This document shows positions 1 through 9,069 of a stretch of 64,000 nt of DNA, one piece after another (within the stretch, counting starts at the first letter, position 1; each line of letters begins with the position of its first letter). Origin of the DNA: CAXBOO01 sp963977425 (GTDB lineage: Bacteria > Bacteroidota > Bacteroidia > Flavobacteriales_D > Luteibaculaceae); contig CAXBOO010000008.1 in assembly GCA_963977425.1 (NCBI GenBank), forward strand, positions 24,504-88,503, in the 5' to 3' direction. The translations under genes were made by a program, and so were the position numbers. The notes below the pieces were generated by a model. It ran no database searches, was not told where the DNA came from, and was given only the letters and a program-made list of their open reading frames with translations.

Positions 1-255
1 TACTACTTTAACAAGAATTACAAAAATGGGCAAGCTCTGCGTTTTACATTTGTAGAAAAACTGACCGGAATCAACTCTTACAATTTATTTATTGACGGCG
101 AATGGGTACTTTTAGAATACGATGCTAAACGAAAAAGCTTTATTTACCGTTGTGATGGTGAAAAACTAAGCAAAGGCGTGCACAAGTTCGAATTCATTTT
201 AGAAGATGGTGTAAAAAACCAAAGCGTATATTCGGGGCAGATTAATTTTATTTGA
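1..255 (+). CDS. C-terminal fragment of a probable M23-family metallopeptidase (5' end outside window)
   Basis: The frame is open from base 1 and ends at the TGA at 253-255, giving the last 84 residues of a longer protein. The fragment contains a TGINSYNLFIDGEWVLLEYD stretch followed by a beta-rich tail. In Bacteroidota, M23 endopeptidases (peptidoglycan-cleaving LytM-type enzymes) commonly end in a similar beta-sandwich with a GIxxYxxxxNGKWxLMEYD-like signature, so I infer that this is the end of such an enzyme. The zinc-binding catalytic domain would lie upstream and cannot be seen. The stop codon overlaps the ATG of the next gene (TGATG), which indicates translational coupling. Confidence 0.6.
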   Translation, partial: YYFNKNYKNGQALRFTFVEKLTGINSYNLFIDGEWVLLEYDAKRKSFIYRCDGEKLSKGVHKFEFILEDGVKNQSVYSGQINFI

Positions 256-878
256 TGCATAAATATTTAATCATACTCTCTTTTATACTCCTCACATTCA
301 CCTCGTTTGGACAAAGAAAAATCTTGCAATTCTCTGGTATCGTCGTTACCGAAGATAGTTTGCAAGCGGTGCCATACACTAGCATTTATGTAATAAACAA
401 AGCATTAGGAACCACTACCGACTTCTACGGCTATTTTTCTTTTGTAGCAAGTGCTGGCGATACAGTTCAGTTTTCAGCTGTGGGTTATAAGCGCAACATC
501 TTTGTTGTCCCTGAAGAGTTTACCGACGAGAAATACACACTCATTCACGTTTTACACAACGATACAGTAATGCTCAACGAAACTGTGGTATATCCATGGC
601 CGAGCAAAGAACAATTCAAACAAGCATTTCTTACCCTCAATATTCCAGACGATGATGTGGAACGAGCTAGAAAAAACCTGAGTCAAGAAGAATTAGCAAA
701 AAGGGCTGAAGAATTACCTGTTTCTGGTAGTTTGGCCTTCAAATATCAAATGCAACAGCGCAACGACCAATTGTATTACGCTGGGCAAGCACCCCCTATT
801 CAAATATTAAATCCTTTTGCTTGGGCTAAGTTTATTGAGTCCTGGCGAAACGGCGATTTCAAACGGAAAAAAGATTGA
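255..878 (+). CDS. Small exported protein with carboxypeptidase-regulatory-like (beta-sandwich) domain
   Basis: This 207-residue protein has a signal peptide of about 20 residues ending at SFGQ. Residues about 25-110 form a CarboxypepD_reg-like domain: FSGIVVTEDSLQAVPYTSIY, then TTTDFYGYFSF and FSAVGYKR, the pattern also found at the N-terminus of TonB-dependent receptors. The rest is helical and charged and has no barrel. The ATG at 255 is preferred over an in-frame TTG at 252 because it overlaps the upstream stop. The gene overlaps the next one in the same TGATG fashion, so three genes appear translationally coupled. It is probably a periplasmic or outer-membrane-associated partner of the receptor downstream, but its function is not established. 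Proteins of this type are widespread in Bacteroidota. Confidence 0.75.
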   Translation: MHKYLIILSFILLTFTSFGQRKILQFSGIVVTEDSLQAVPYTSIYVINKALGTTTDFYGYFSFVASAGDTVQFSAVGYKRNIFVVPEEFTDEKYTLIHVLHNDTVMLNETVVYPWPSKEQFKQAFLTLNIPDDDVERARKNLSQEELAKRAEELPVSGSLAFKYQMQQRNDQLYYAGQAPPIQILNPFAWAKFIESWRNGDFKRKKD

Positions 879-3406
879 TGAGAGCATTATTTTGCTTACT
901 TCTTGTTGGGCTTAATTTTGGCCTTTCAGCACAAACACAAACCATTCAGATTCAATTAACTCAGAAAGGCAACATACCTATACCCTTCGCTTATCTTAGT
1001 TATAAAGATTCTATACAGCTTACGGCAAACGAAAACGGTAAAGCTTCTTTTGAAATTAAAAAAGACGGGTTTGATAAGGATTGTGCCAATGGTTTAGCCA
1101 TATTAAAAATCAGTCACGTTGCATTTCGCGATACCGTAATTAAGTTTTTACCAGGTAAATATCAACCCACTCAACGGCTGAACATTCAACTGAAAAGCAT
1201 AGAATTGAGAACGGTTGACATTGTAGCCAAACAAAAAAAAACGGATGGTATACAAAGTATCAATTCTAAAACAATCGAATTTATACCAACAGCTAGCGGA
1301 GACTTCATCAATGCTGCTTTGAGCACACAATTAGGTGTATCTAGTACCAACGAACTATCTGCTTCCTATTCTGTTCGAGGTGGTAGCTACGATGAAAACT
1401 TGGTGTACGTTAATGGCATAGAGGTTTACCGACCTTTTTTAGTGCGAGCCGGACAACAAGAAGGTTTATCATTTATCAACGGCAATATGGTAGAAAGCAT
1501 CGATTTTTCTGCCGGTGGTTTTTCAGCTAAATATGGCGACAAACTTTCATCTGTATTGGATGTGAAATACAAGCAACCACAACGCAATGGCGGCGGATTT
1601 GAAATAGGTCTATTGGGCTCAGAAATATTTTTAGAAAATGTTTTAGCAAAGGGAAAGATCTCACATGTATCTGCAATTCGATTCAGAAAAAACCGATCTG
1701 TTTTAAACGGGCTGGACACCAAAGGAGAATACAACCCAACTTTTTACGATGGACAAACATTTTGGACTTTCAACATCAACAACAAGAGCAGTTTGAATGT
1801 TTTAGGACAGTTTTCTTCCAACACATACAACTTCACTCCTACTACGCGTGAAACAGAATTTGGAGGCATACAACAAGCTTTGCGATTCACTGTATTTTTC
1901 GATGGTCAAGAAGAAAGTAAATTTGCGTCTGGCACAGGAGCTATTCAATACAATTACTACCCAAACCCTAGATTAAAACTAACTCAATCTTTATCCTACT
2001 TTCAAACACGAGAGCAAGAAAGTTTTGATGTCGTTGGGCAGTATTTTTTAGATGAATTAGATAGAAATTCAGGGTCGGAAACTTTTGGAGATGTGCTTCA
2101 GAATTTAGGCGTCGGAGGCTTCTTAAATCACGCAAGAAACGAGATCAATGCCAATGTATTAGGCGCTAGCAGTAAAATGAGTTACCAATACAGCAAAAAC
2201 ACATTCAGCGCTGGGTTAGAATACAAAAAAGAACACATAGAAGATAGAATCAATGAATGGGTTTATATCGATTCTGCCGATTTTGGTATTCCTCAAAACC
2301 CAGGTGGAGATTTCATATTAAGCGATAGACTAAACGCAAAAAACACCATCGATGCCGATAGAATTTCAGCGTATGCTAACAACGAATTTGTTTTTGAAAA
2401 CAAACGTGAAGAACAATGGAAACTAAATACAGGTATTCGTTTTCAGCATTACAGTTTTACCAATTCTAGTTTTGTTTCCCCTCGTGCTTCATTTAGTTTT
2501 TTACCAATGTGGTATAGAGAAATAAACGATTCAACTACCGTAAAAAAACAGCTTTCGTTTCGTTTTGCAGTAGGTTCGTACAATCAGAACCCATTTTACC
2601 GTGAAATGCGAACTCTAGATGCTTCCATCAATTCGGAACTGCGTGCTCAGAAAAGCATACACTTTGTATTAGGATCCGACTATGAACTTCTTATTTGGGG
2701 ACGTCCATTTATTTTGAGTACAGAATTGTATTACAAACAACTCAAAGATCTTGTGCCTTACGAATTGGAAAACGTAAGACTGCGATATTATGGCGACAAC
2801 TTATCGGATGGATACGCTCGTGGCATCGACTTGAAATTGAATGGTGAATTTGTTAAAGGAATTGAGTCATGGATTACCATGTCCTACCAAAAAACTGAAG
2901 AAGATTTATACGATGATGAGGGCGTAATGTTTGTTGATGCCGATGGAGTACAAACATTTCCAAGCGCATCACGACCTATTGCCGATACAGTTACTTTTTC
3001 TCCTGGAAGCATTCCACGCCCAACCGATCAGCGTTTTGTTTTTGGGATGTACTTTGCCGATTACATGCCTAGTAACCCTGAGTACAAAGTGTATTTGAGT
3101 TTGATTTTTGGCACACCACTACCCTACGGACCTCCATCATTTGAACGCTACAAAGATGTACTGCGATCGGTAGCGTATCGCCGAGTAGATATAGGTTTTA
3201 GTCGCGATTTAATTACGGCTGAAAAGCACCCGAAATGGCTCAAACCATTCAATAGCGCTTACATAAGTTTGGATGTTTTCAACCTCATTCAAATCAACAA
3301 CGTTGTAAACTATCAATGGGTTACAGATGTTAGTGGCCGACAATATTCTGTACCAAATTATCTAACGGGAAGAAGAGTAAACCTAAAGTTTGCCGCTAAA
3401 TTTTAA
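878..3406 (+). CDS. TonB-dependent outer-membrane receptor with N-terminal carboxypeptidase-regulatory domain
   Basis: The protein has 842 residues. The signal peptide ends near SAQ (residue 19). Residues about 22-112 form a carboxypeptidase-regulatory-like domain, and about 115-225 form a plug domain with the hallmark SASYSVRGGSYDENLVYVNG and FSAKYGDKLSSVLDV segments. The rest consists of alternating amphipathic strands of a 22-stranded barrel, and the protein ends in phenylalanine (NLKFAAKF), as outer-membrane barrels do. It should move a bulky ligand across the outer membrane using TonB-ExbBD energy. The substrate is unknown. There is no SusD partner next to it, so it is not a Sus-type glycan system. 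The ATG at 878 overlaps the previous stop. Confidence 0.92.
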   Translation: MRALFCLLLVGLNFGLSAQTQTIQIQLTQKGNIPIPFAYLSYKDSIQLTANENGKASFEIKKDGFDKDCANGLAILKISHVAFRDTVIKFLPGKYQPTQRLNIQLKSIELRTVDIVAKQKKTDGIQSINSKTIEFIPTASGDFINAALSTQLGVSSTNELSASYSVRGGSYDENLVYVNGIEVYRPFLVRAGQQEGLSFINGNMVESIDFSAGGFSAKYGDKLSSVLDVKYKQPQRNGGGFEIGLLGSEIFLENVLAKGKISHVSAIRFRKNRSVLNGLDTKGEYNPTFYDGQTFWTFNINNKSSLNVLGQFSSNTYNFTPTTRETEFGGIQQALRFTVFFDGQEESKFASGTGAIQYNYYPNPRLKLTQSLSYFQTREQESFDVVGQYFLDELDRNSGSETFGDVLQNLGVGGFLNHARNEINANVLGASSKMSYQYSKNTFSAGLEYKKEHIEDRINEWVYIDSADFGIPQNPGGDFILSDRLNAKNTIDADRISAYANNEFVFENKREEQWKLNTGIRFQHYSFTNSSFVSPRASFSFLPMWYREINDSTTVKKQLSFRFAVGSYNQNPFYREMRTLDASINSELRAQKSIHFVLGSDYELLIWGRPFILSTELYYKQLKDLVPYELENVRLRYYGDNLSDGYARGIDLKLNGEFVKGIESWITMSYQKTEEDLYDDEGVMFVDADGVQTFPSASRPIADTVTFSPGSIPRPTDQRFVFGMYFADYMPSNPEYKVYLSLIFGTPLPYGPPSFERYKDVLRSVAYRRVDIGFSRDLITAEKHPKWLKPFNSAYISLDVFNLIQINNVVNYQWVTDVSGRQYSVPNYLTGRRVNLKFAAKF

Positions 3407-3409
3407 GCC

Positions 3410-5296
3410 ATGGATCCCAAGTCCAAAACAACTGTACAACAGTCATTCAAACTCATTCTAGGCCTTTTTATAATGGGGACTTTGAGCATGTTTTTGTCCA
3501 AAATCGTGTTTTACGTTACCAATGCCAATCTTTTTGCTTCACCTACATTGCTCAATATTATAGGCGGAATCCGATTTGATATGGCCATTGTATCGCTTTT
3601 GGTACTGCCTTTGTGTTTGTTCATTTTACTCCCTCTACCAAGAACAAAATGGGTGAAATTCATCGTCCTTACTTTATGGTATTTGGGCATTATATCGGCT
3701 TTAATTCTAAATTATATCGATGTTCAATACTTTAGGTTTACAGCCAAACGATTGTCTATCGACTTATTTTTCATGGCCGGTTTGGGCAATGAATTACCTA
3801 CTTTAGCTAAAGCCTTTTTTATCGATTTTTGGTATCTCATTTTGCTATTTGCCGCTCAAATAGTTTTGCTTACAAAAGCAACACAATTTCTTTTCAAAAA
3901 GCATTACGCTTCATTTACTCTACACTGGAAACCACTTATGTTCAATGGAGTTTTGTTGTTGCTTTTTACAACTGTTTTCATTCTCATTTTCAGGGGTATT
4001 GGCTTAAAACCCATCAACACCATTGCCGCATTGAATTATGGCGAAGCTGAACAAGCATCTCTTATTCTAAACTCACCCTTTACAGTAATAAAAAGCGCCG
4101 AGTCTACCCAACTACATCATACCGCTATGTACAGCGCCAATGAACGAAACACACTTCTACCATATAGCAAGTCATACTACAACCCAAAAGATTCAATTTC
4201 GGCTAAGAACATTGTCTTGATTATTGTAGAAAGTTTGAGCGAAGAATATTTTGGGATATTAGATTCCAACGGCAAAAGTTTCATGCCATTTCTGGAAAGT
4301 TTAAGATCAAAAAGTCTTCAATTTGAATACAGTTTCGCCAATGGAAAACGCTCAATTGATGCCGTTCCGGCTTTAATGGCCTCTATACCAAGTTGGACAT
4401 CAACACCATATATAACGTCTAGCTACAACACCAATAAAATTCAAACTTTACCCAAAATACTTAAGAAATACGGTTACAAAAGCACTTTTTTTCATGGAGG
4501 AAAAAACGGAACTATGGGTTTTGATGCATTCTGTATTGCCGCAGGAGTAAACGAATATTATGGCTTGAACGAATATCCAAATCCCGACCATTTCGATGGC
4601 ACCTGGGGCATCTCGGATTTACCTTACCTACAATATGTAGCGAAAGAAATAACACAAACTAAACAGCCTGCTTTTCACACGATTTTTACACTTAGCAGTC
4701 ATCATCCATTTAAAATTCCGGCACCATACAATACTGAGTTGCCAACCCATACTTTGGAAATAATGCAATCCATAGCTTACGCCGATTTGAGTTTAAAGGC
4801 ATTTTTTGAAAGCCTAAAAGAATGGAAGGAATTTGACAAAACATTGTTCATCATTACAGGCGATCACACTTCCATAAGCAACAATACAACATGGTCTCAG
4901 CCTACCAATGCATTCAAAGTACCAATTTGGTTGTATGCTGCCGATATAGAGGCTAAATGTATGGATGCCACAATCAATCATATAGATATAATGCCGACAG
5001 TTGTAGATTATCTCAATTTACCCGATACTGTTTATGGCATGGGCAATTCAGCGTTTGAGGAAACATCCACCAGCATTCAATTTTTGTCTGGAGTATTTTA
5101 TTTGAATCAAAGAGATACTGTAATTGCATTCTCCTACCCCAACTTCACCTCGCCAACCGAAACGTTTCGATACAATTTGAAGCAACAAAAAAAGACCATC
5201 TCGAAAGACAGTCTTTTTATTAATTCAGAGCTTTTAAAAGTCTCTGTAGATCAGTATTACTCACGCTTAACTAGCAACAAGCTAAGCGATCATTAA
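3410..5296 (+). CDS. LTA-synthase-family membrane sulfatase-fold protein (phosphoglycerol transferase-like)
   Basis: This 628-residue protein starts 3 bases after the receptor stop. Five hydrophobic segments lie within residues about 12-205. From about residue 264 an extracytoplasmic alkaline-phosphatase/sulfatase fold follows: NIVLIIVESLSEEYFG (first metal ligand), ANGKRSIDAVPALMASIP (nucleophile region, here serine rather than the threonine of Gram-positive LtaS), TLSSHHPFKIP, and the late metal site FIITGDHTS. Members of this family move phosphoglycerol or related groups from phosphatidylglycerol to acceptors. Gram-negative Bacteroidota have no lipoteichoic acid, so the acceptor is unknown and may be a lipid or a surface glycan. 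It probably shares a transcript with the TonB receptor. Confidence 0.88.
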   Translation: MDPKSKTTVQQSFKLILGLFIMGTLSMFLSKIVFYVTNANLFASPTLLNIIGGIRFDMAIVSLLVLPLCLFILLPLPRTKWVKFIVLTLWYLGIISALILNYIDVQYFRFTAKRLSIDLFFMAGLGNELPTLAKAFFIDFWYLILLFAAQIVLLTKATQFLFKKHYASFTLHWKPLMFNGVLLLLFTTVFILIFRGIGLKPINTIAALNYGEAEQASLILNSPFTVIKSAESTQLHHTAMYSANERNTLLPYSKSYYNPKDSISAKNIVLIIVESLSEEYFGILDSNGKSFMPFLESLRSKSLQFEYSFANGKRSIDAVPALMASIPSWTSTPYITSSYNTNKIQTLPKILKKYGYKSTFFHGGKNGTMGFDAFCIAAGVNEYYGLNEYPNPDHFDGTWGISDLPYLQYVAKEITQTKQPAFHTIFTLSSHHPFKIPAPYNTELPTHTLEIMQSIAYADLSLKAFFESLKEWKEFDKTLFIITGDHTSISNNTTWSQPTNAFKVPIWLYAADIEAKCMDATINHIDIMPTVVDYLNLPDTVYGMGNSAFEETSTSIQFLSGVFYLNQRDTVIAFSYPNFTSPTETFRYNLKQQKKTISKDSLFINSELLKVSVDQYYSRLTSNKLSDH

Positions 5297-5297
5297 T

Positions 5298-6542
5298 TTA
5301 CTTTTCAAAAGTTTTAAGAGTTGTACAGATAATATTTACACAATCCAACAATTGTTCTTCTGTCATTACCAACGGTGGTGCAAAACGAATGATGTTTCCG
5401 TGGGTTGGTTTTGCCAAAAGTCCATTGTTTTTAAGAGCAACACAAATATCCCATGCTGTAGAGCTATCTTCTGTGTCGTTGATCAATATTGCGTTCAACA
5501 AACCTTTACCACGTATAGCATTTACAATGTTGCTTCCTGAAATGAATTCATCCATTTTCATACGGAATAAAGACCCCAAAGCTTCAGCGTTTTCGGCTAA
5601 ATTTTCGTTTTTCACAACATTCAAAGCGGCTATGGCAACTTTTGCTGCAACTGGGTTTCCACCAAATGTAGATCCGTGTTGACCAGGCTTAATTACTTCC
5701 ATGATATGGTCGTTAGCCAAAACCGCTGACACTGGATAAACACCACCACTGATGGCTTTACCTAAAATCAATATATCGGCTTTTACATTTTCATGATCGA
5801 TAGCCAATAACTTACCTGTACGAGCGATACCTGTTTGAACTTCATCAGCAATGAAAAGAACATTGTACTTCGCACAAATCTCTTTAGCTTTTGTTAAATA
5901 TCCTTCGCTTGGTACATATACACCAGCTTCACCTTGAATAGGTTCTACTAAGAAACCTGCAACGTTTGGATTGTTAGCCAAAACACGCTCTAATTCTTCT
6001 AAGTTATCGTAAGGTATGCGTTGGAAACCAGGCGTAAAAGGTCCGAAGTTTTTAGCCGCTACTTCGTCGTTTGAAAACGATACGATGGTTGTTGTGCGAC
6101 CGTGAAAGTTATTCTCACAAACGACAATTTGAGCTTTATCTTCTGCTACACCTTTTTTCTCGTAAGCCCATTTTCTAGCCAATTTAATCGCCGTTTCAAC
6201 TGCTTCAGCTCCAGTATTCATTGGTAAGATTTTATCGAAACCAAAAAATTCGCAAGCAAATTGCTCGTAAGGACCTAAAGAACTATTAAAGAAAGCACGA
6301 CTGGTTAAAGTCAAAGTTTTCGCTTGTTCCATCATTGCTCCAATAATTTCTGGATGACAATGACCTTGATTTACTGCTGAGTAAGCTGAAAGAAAATCGT
6401 AGTATTTCTTACCCTCAACATCCCATACATACACGCCTTCGCCTTTTTCAAGCACTACTGGTAATGGATGATAATTGTGCGCTCCATACTTGTTTTCTTG
6501 TTGAATAAATTCTTCCGAACGATTTAATGTTTGATTCTGCAT
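5298..6542 (-). CDS. rocD: Ornithine--oxo-acid transaminase (ornithine aminotransferase)
   Basis: This 414-residue PLP enzyme of class III aminotransferases converts ornithine and 2-oxoglutarate to glutamate semialdehyde and glutamate, linking arginine breakdown to proline. Diagnostic segments are the N-terminal NYHPLPVVLEKGEGVYVWDV, SAYSAVNQGHCHP, MNTGAEAVETAIKLARKW, the cofactor-aspartate segment FIADEVQTGIARTGK and the PLP-lysine segment LILGKAISGGVYPVSAV, then GSTFGGNP. These match ornithine aminotransferase better than acetylornithine or GABA aminotransferase. It converges with the LTA-synthase-like gene (1-base gap) and diverges from rlmD. It appears monocistronic. Confidence 0.93.
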   Translation of the reverse strand: MQNQTLNRSEEFIQQENKYGAHNYHPLPVVLEKGEGVYVWDVEGKKYYDFLSAYSAVNQGHCHPEIIGAMMEQAKTLTLTSRAFFNSSLGPYEQFACEFFGFDKILPMNTGAEAVETAIKLARKWAYEKKGVAEDKAQIVVCENNFHGRTTTIVSFSNDEVAAKNFGPFTPGFQRIPYDNLEELERVLANNPNVAGFLVEPIQGEAGVYVPSEGYLTKAKEICAKYNVLFIADEVQTGIARTGKLLAIDHENVKADILILGKAISGGVYPVSAVLANDHIMEVIKPGQHGSTFGGNPVAAKVAIAALNVVKNENLAENAEALGSLFRMKMDEFISGSNIVNAIRGKGLLNAILINDTEDSSTAWDICVALKNNGLLAKPTHGNIIRFAPPLVMTEEQLLDCVNIICTTLKTFEK

Positions 6543-6572
6543 AGGTTTTTAACTTTCTGAAGGCCTAATTTA

Positions 6573-6580
6573 TAACTTTG
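6573..6580 (+). promoter_or_regulatory. Candidate Bacteroidota -7 promoter box for rlmD
   Basis: TAACTTTG fits the TAnnTTTG consensus and lies 16 bases before the rlmD ATG in the 53-base divergent gap. No good -33 TTG is present at the expected distance, so support rests on the -7 box and its position. Confidence 0.35.
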
Positions 6581-6595
6581 CCTCCATTGTGAAAT

Positions 6596-8002
6596 ATGGG
6601 CAAAAAACGGAATAAAAAGCCATTAATTCAAGCTTTACGAATTGAAGGCACAGCAGCTGAAGGAAAATCTTTCGGAAGATGGAACGATAAAATAGTGTTT
6701 ACCAAGTATACCGCACCTGGTGACGTAGTGGATGTACAGCTTACCAAAAACAGGTCGAGCCATGCAGAAGGCAATGTTGTTGCCTTTATTGAGAAATCTG
6801 ATTTACGCATAGAACCTTTCTGCGAGCATTTTGGGACATGTGGTGGTTGCAAGTGGCAACATTTACCATACGATTACCAATTGGAGCAAAAAAACCAACA
6901 GGTTAAAGACAATCTTTCTCGTATTGGTGGCATTGAACTGCCAGAATTTGAACCAATCTTGGGAGCTCCAAAAACAAAATACTATCGCAACAAGATGGAG
7001 TTTACGTTTTCTAATAAACGTTGGCTTACTAACGAACAGATAAAGTCGGAAGAAGAATTTGAACGTCGTGGTTTAGGATTTCATATTCCGGGGGCATTTG
7101 ATAAAGTATTAGACCTGCACAACTGTTACTTGCAAAGCACTATTTCTGATGATATTCGAAAAGAAATTAAGCGTTATGCACTCGAGCACGATCTAAGTTT
7201 TTTCGACATAAGAGATCAAGTTGGTTTGTTGAGAAACTTAATGATAAGAAGCGGTGCTGAAGGTGAATTGATGGTACTGGTTTCTTTCTTTGAAGATACT
7301 GAAGCTGTACAGCCTTTGATGGAACATGTAAAAAATAGTTTCCCTCAAATCAGCAGTTTGATGTACGTTATCAATCCCAAAAAGAACGATACGATGGAAG
7401 GTCTAGAACCCGTTTGTTTCAACGGTAAAGATCATATTATCGAAAAAATGGAAGATCTATCTTTTAAGGTTAACCCAAAATCGTTCTTCCAAACCAACAG
7501 CGAGCAGGCATTAAATCTTTACTCTGTGGTAAGAGATTTTGCAGGACTTACAGGAAATGAGGTTGTGTATGATTTGTATTCTGGTACAGGTACTATTGGC
7601 TTGTTTTTAGCCAAACAATGCAAGCAAGTTGTTGGTGTTGAGTATGTAGACGATGCTGTGAAAATGGCTGAAGAAAACATGCAAATCAACAAAGTAGAGC
7701 ATGCAAAATACTTTGCTGGCGATATGAAAGATTTGTTGAACAAAGATTTTATAGCTGAGCACGGCAAACCAGACGTGGTTATTACCGATCCACCACGAGC
7801 AGGAATGCACGAAGATGTGGTAAATGTAATGTTAGAAATGGCAGCAGAAAAAATAGTATACGTAAGCTGTAACCCTGCTACTCAAGCACGTGATTTAAAG
7901 TTATTGGATGTAAAATACAAGGTAGAACGTGTACGCCCTGTAGATATGTTTCCACAAACTCACCACATTGAAAACGTGGTTTTACTAACTCTTAAAAAAT
8001 AA
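6596..8002 (+). CDS. rlmD: 23S rRNA (uracil-5-)-methyltransferase RlmD-type (class I SAM, Fe-S)
   Basis: The protein has 468 residues. An N-terminal TRAM-like domain (residues about 8-66) is followed by the iron-sulfur motif CEHFGTCGGCKWQH (C-x5-C-x2-C) and a later Cys in LHNCYLQS. The C-terminal Rossmann methyltransferase domain has VYDLYSGTGTIGLFLA for SAM binding, ITDPPRAGMH, and the catalytic loop VYVSCNPATQARDL. This is the TrmA/RlmC/RlmD family, and in Bacteroidota this length and Fe-S layout are usually annotated RlmD, modifying U1939 of 23S rRNA by E. coli numbering. RlmC or RumA-like specificity cannot be excluded. Next on the same strand are two small genes 8-9 bases apart, suggesting a three-gene operon. 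Confidence 0.88.
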   Translation: MGKKRNKKPLIQALRIEGTAAEGKSFGRWNDKIVFTKYTAPGDVVDVQLTKNRSSHAEGNVVAFIEKSDLRIEPFCEHFGTCGGCKWQHLPYDYQLEQKNQQVKDNLSRIGGIELPEFEPILGAPKTKYYRNKMEFTFSNKRWLTNEQIKSEEEFERRGLGFHIPGAFDKVLDLHNCYLQSTISDDIRKEIKRYALEHDLSFFDIRDQVGLLRNLMIRSGAEGELMVLVSFFEDTEAVQPLMEHVKNSFPQISSLMYVINPKKNDTMEGLEPVCFNGKDHIIEKMEDLSFKVNPKSFFQTNSEQALNLYSVVRDFAGLTGNEVVYDLYSGTGTIGLFLAKQCKQVVGVEYVDDAVKMAEENMQINKVEHAKYFAGDMKDLLNKDFIAEHGKPDVVITDPPRAGMHEDVVNVMLEMAAEKIVYVSCNPATQARDLKLLDVKYKVERVRPVDMFPQTHHIENVVLLTLKK

Positions 8003-8010
8003 GACAAACT

Positions 8011-8580
8011 ATGGACGAGGCATATTGGACAAAACGTTACCAAGACAACAACACCGGTTGGAATATTGGGTATGCCTCTACTCCGTTGGTTCAATATATC
8101 AACACATCTTTAGATAAAAACAGCCGAATATTAATCCCTGGTGCAGGAAACGGATTTGAAGCCGAATATTTATTCAAAAATGGATTTGAAAACGTCCATG
8201 TACTTGATATCAGTTCCGAACCGTTAAAGCATTTTTCAAAGAGAAATCCCGATTTCCCTGAAGAACAATTGCATCAAGGCGATTTTTTTTCGTTTGAAGG
8301 TAATTTTGACTGTATTATAGAGCAAACTTTCTTCTGCGCATTAAACCCTGATTTAAGGGAAGATTATAGTGTAAAGATGAAAACTCTATTGAAACCAAAT
8401 GGAAAATTAGTAGGCTTATTATTCAATTTCCCGCTAACAGAAGTTGGACCTCCTTATGGTGGCGATTTAGCATCATATAATCATATATTTAGCAGCTGGA
8501 ATAGATTTAAGATAGCCCCTTGCTACAACTCAATTCCACCTAGAAACAACAAAGAATTCTTTTTTACAGCATCCATATAA
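8011..8580 (+). CDS. TPMT-family SAM-dependent methyltransferase
   Basis: The protein has 189 residues. It starts with DEAYWTKRYQDNNTGWNIGY, a typical thiopurine-methyltransferase-type opening, followed by the SAM motif RILIPGAGNGFEAEYLF and the post-motif FDCIIEQTFFCALNP. Bacterial members methylate thiols, selenium or tellurium compounds, or small metabolites. The substrate here is unknown. It lies 8 bases after rlmD and 9 bases before the phosphoribosyltransferase, so it is probably co-transcribed. The length is normal for the bacterial branch of the family. Confidence 0.85.
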   Translation: MDEAYWTKRYQDNNTGWNIGYASTPLVQYINTSLDKNSRILIPGAGNGFEAEYLFKNGFENVHVLDISSEPLKHFSKRNPDFPEEQLHQGDFFSFEGNFDCIIEQTFFCALNPDLREDYSVKMKTLLKPNGKLVGLLFNFPLTEVGPPYGGDLASYNHIFSSWNRFKIAPCYNSIPPRNNKEFFFTASI

Positions 8581-8589
8581 AAACACAGT

Positions 8590-9069
8590 ATGCAACGAAC
8601 TCTCATTTTAAACACCGTACAAAGTCAACAAAAAATTGAGCGCATAGCAGCCGAAATTCAAGAGAAGTTGTTTGGTACAGACGAACTCTTTTTTTTAGGA
8701 ATAGGTGAAAAAGGTGAAGCTTTAGCAAAACATATTATCAAGGTATTGCCAAAGCATATAAAAGTAGAATCGGCTAAATGCGATAAAGCACTTATTCCTG
8801 CAAATGGATTTTTACCCGATGTAAACTTCGAGGGTAAAACTGTGATAGTTTTAGACGATGTATTAGAATCAGGAACAACATTGATGCACGTTTGTAGCGC
8901 CGTTATGTTACAAAACCCGAAGCAAATAAAAACCATGATTTTAGTTGATAGAATGCATCCACGCTTCCCTATCAACGCCGATTTCGTGGGGCTTACTTTG
9001 AGTACAACTCTACACAATCATGTAGAAGTATTGTTTGAGAAAAAAGGTATTTCAGCTTATTTGAATTGA
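8590..9069 (+). CDS. Phosphoribosyltransferase-domain protein (PyrR/Hpt-like fold)
   Basis: The protein has 159 residues. The type I PRTase signature is clear: the PRPP-binding loop VIVLDDVLESGTTL (residues about 92-105), preceded by a fold opening LFFLGIGEKGEALAKHI. It resembles the small PyrR-like PRTases that Bacteroidota encode next to shikimate kinase. PyrR in other bacteria is a uracil phosphoribosyltransferase and attenuation regulator, but no pyr gene is nearby, so the substrate is unclear. The 3' end overlaps the convergent aroK gene by 13 bases. Confidence 0.82.
   Translation: MQRTLILNTVQSQQKIERIAAEIQEKLFGTDELFFLGIGEKGEALAKHIIKVLPKHIKVESAKCDKALIPANGFLPDVNFEGKTVIVLDDVLESGTTLMHVCSAVMLQNPKQIKTMILVDRMHPRFPINADFVGLTLSTTLHNHVEVLFEKKGISAYLN

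Noticed and set aside
878..3406. SusC-type glycan importer
   Set aside because: No SusD-like lipoprotein or carbohydrate-active enzyme is adjacent and the plug lacks the SusC-specific long form; called a general TonB-dependent receptor.
3410..5296. Genuine lipoteichoic acid synthase
   Set aside because: The organism is Gram-negative by every other marker, and the nucleophile region has Ser rather than Thr; only family-level function is claimed.
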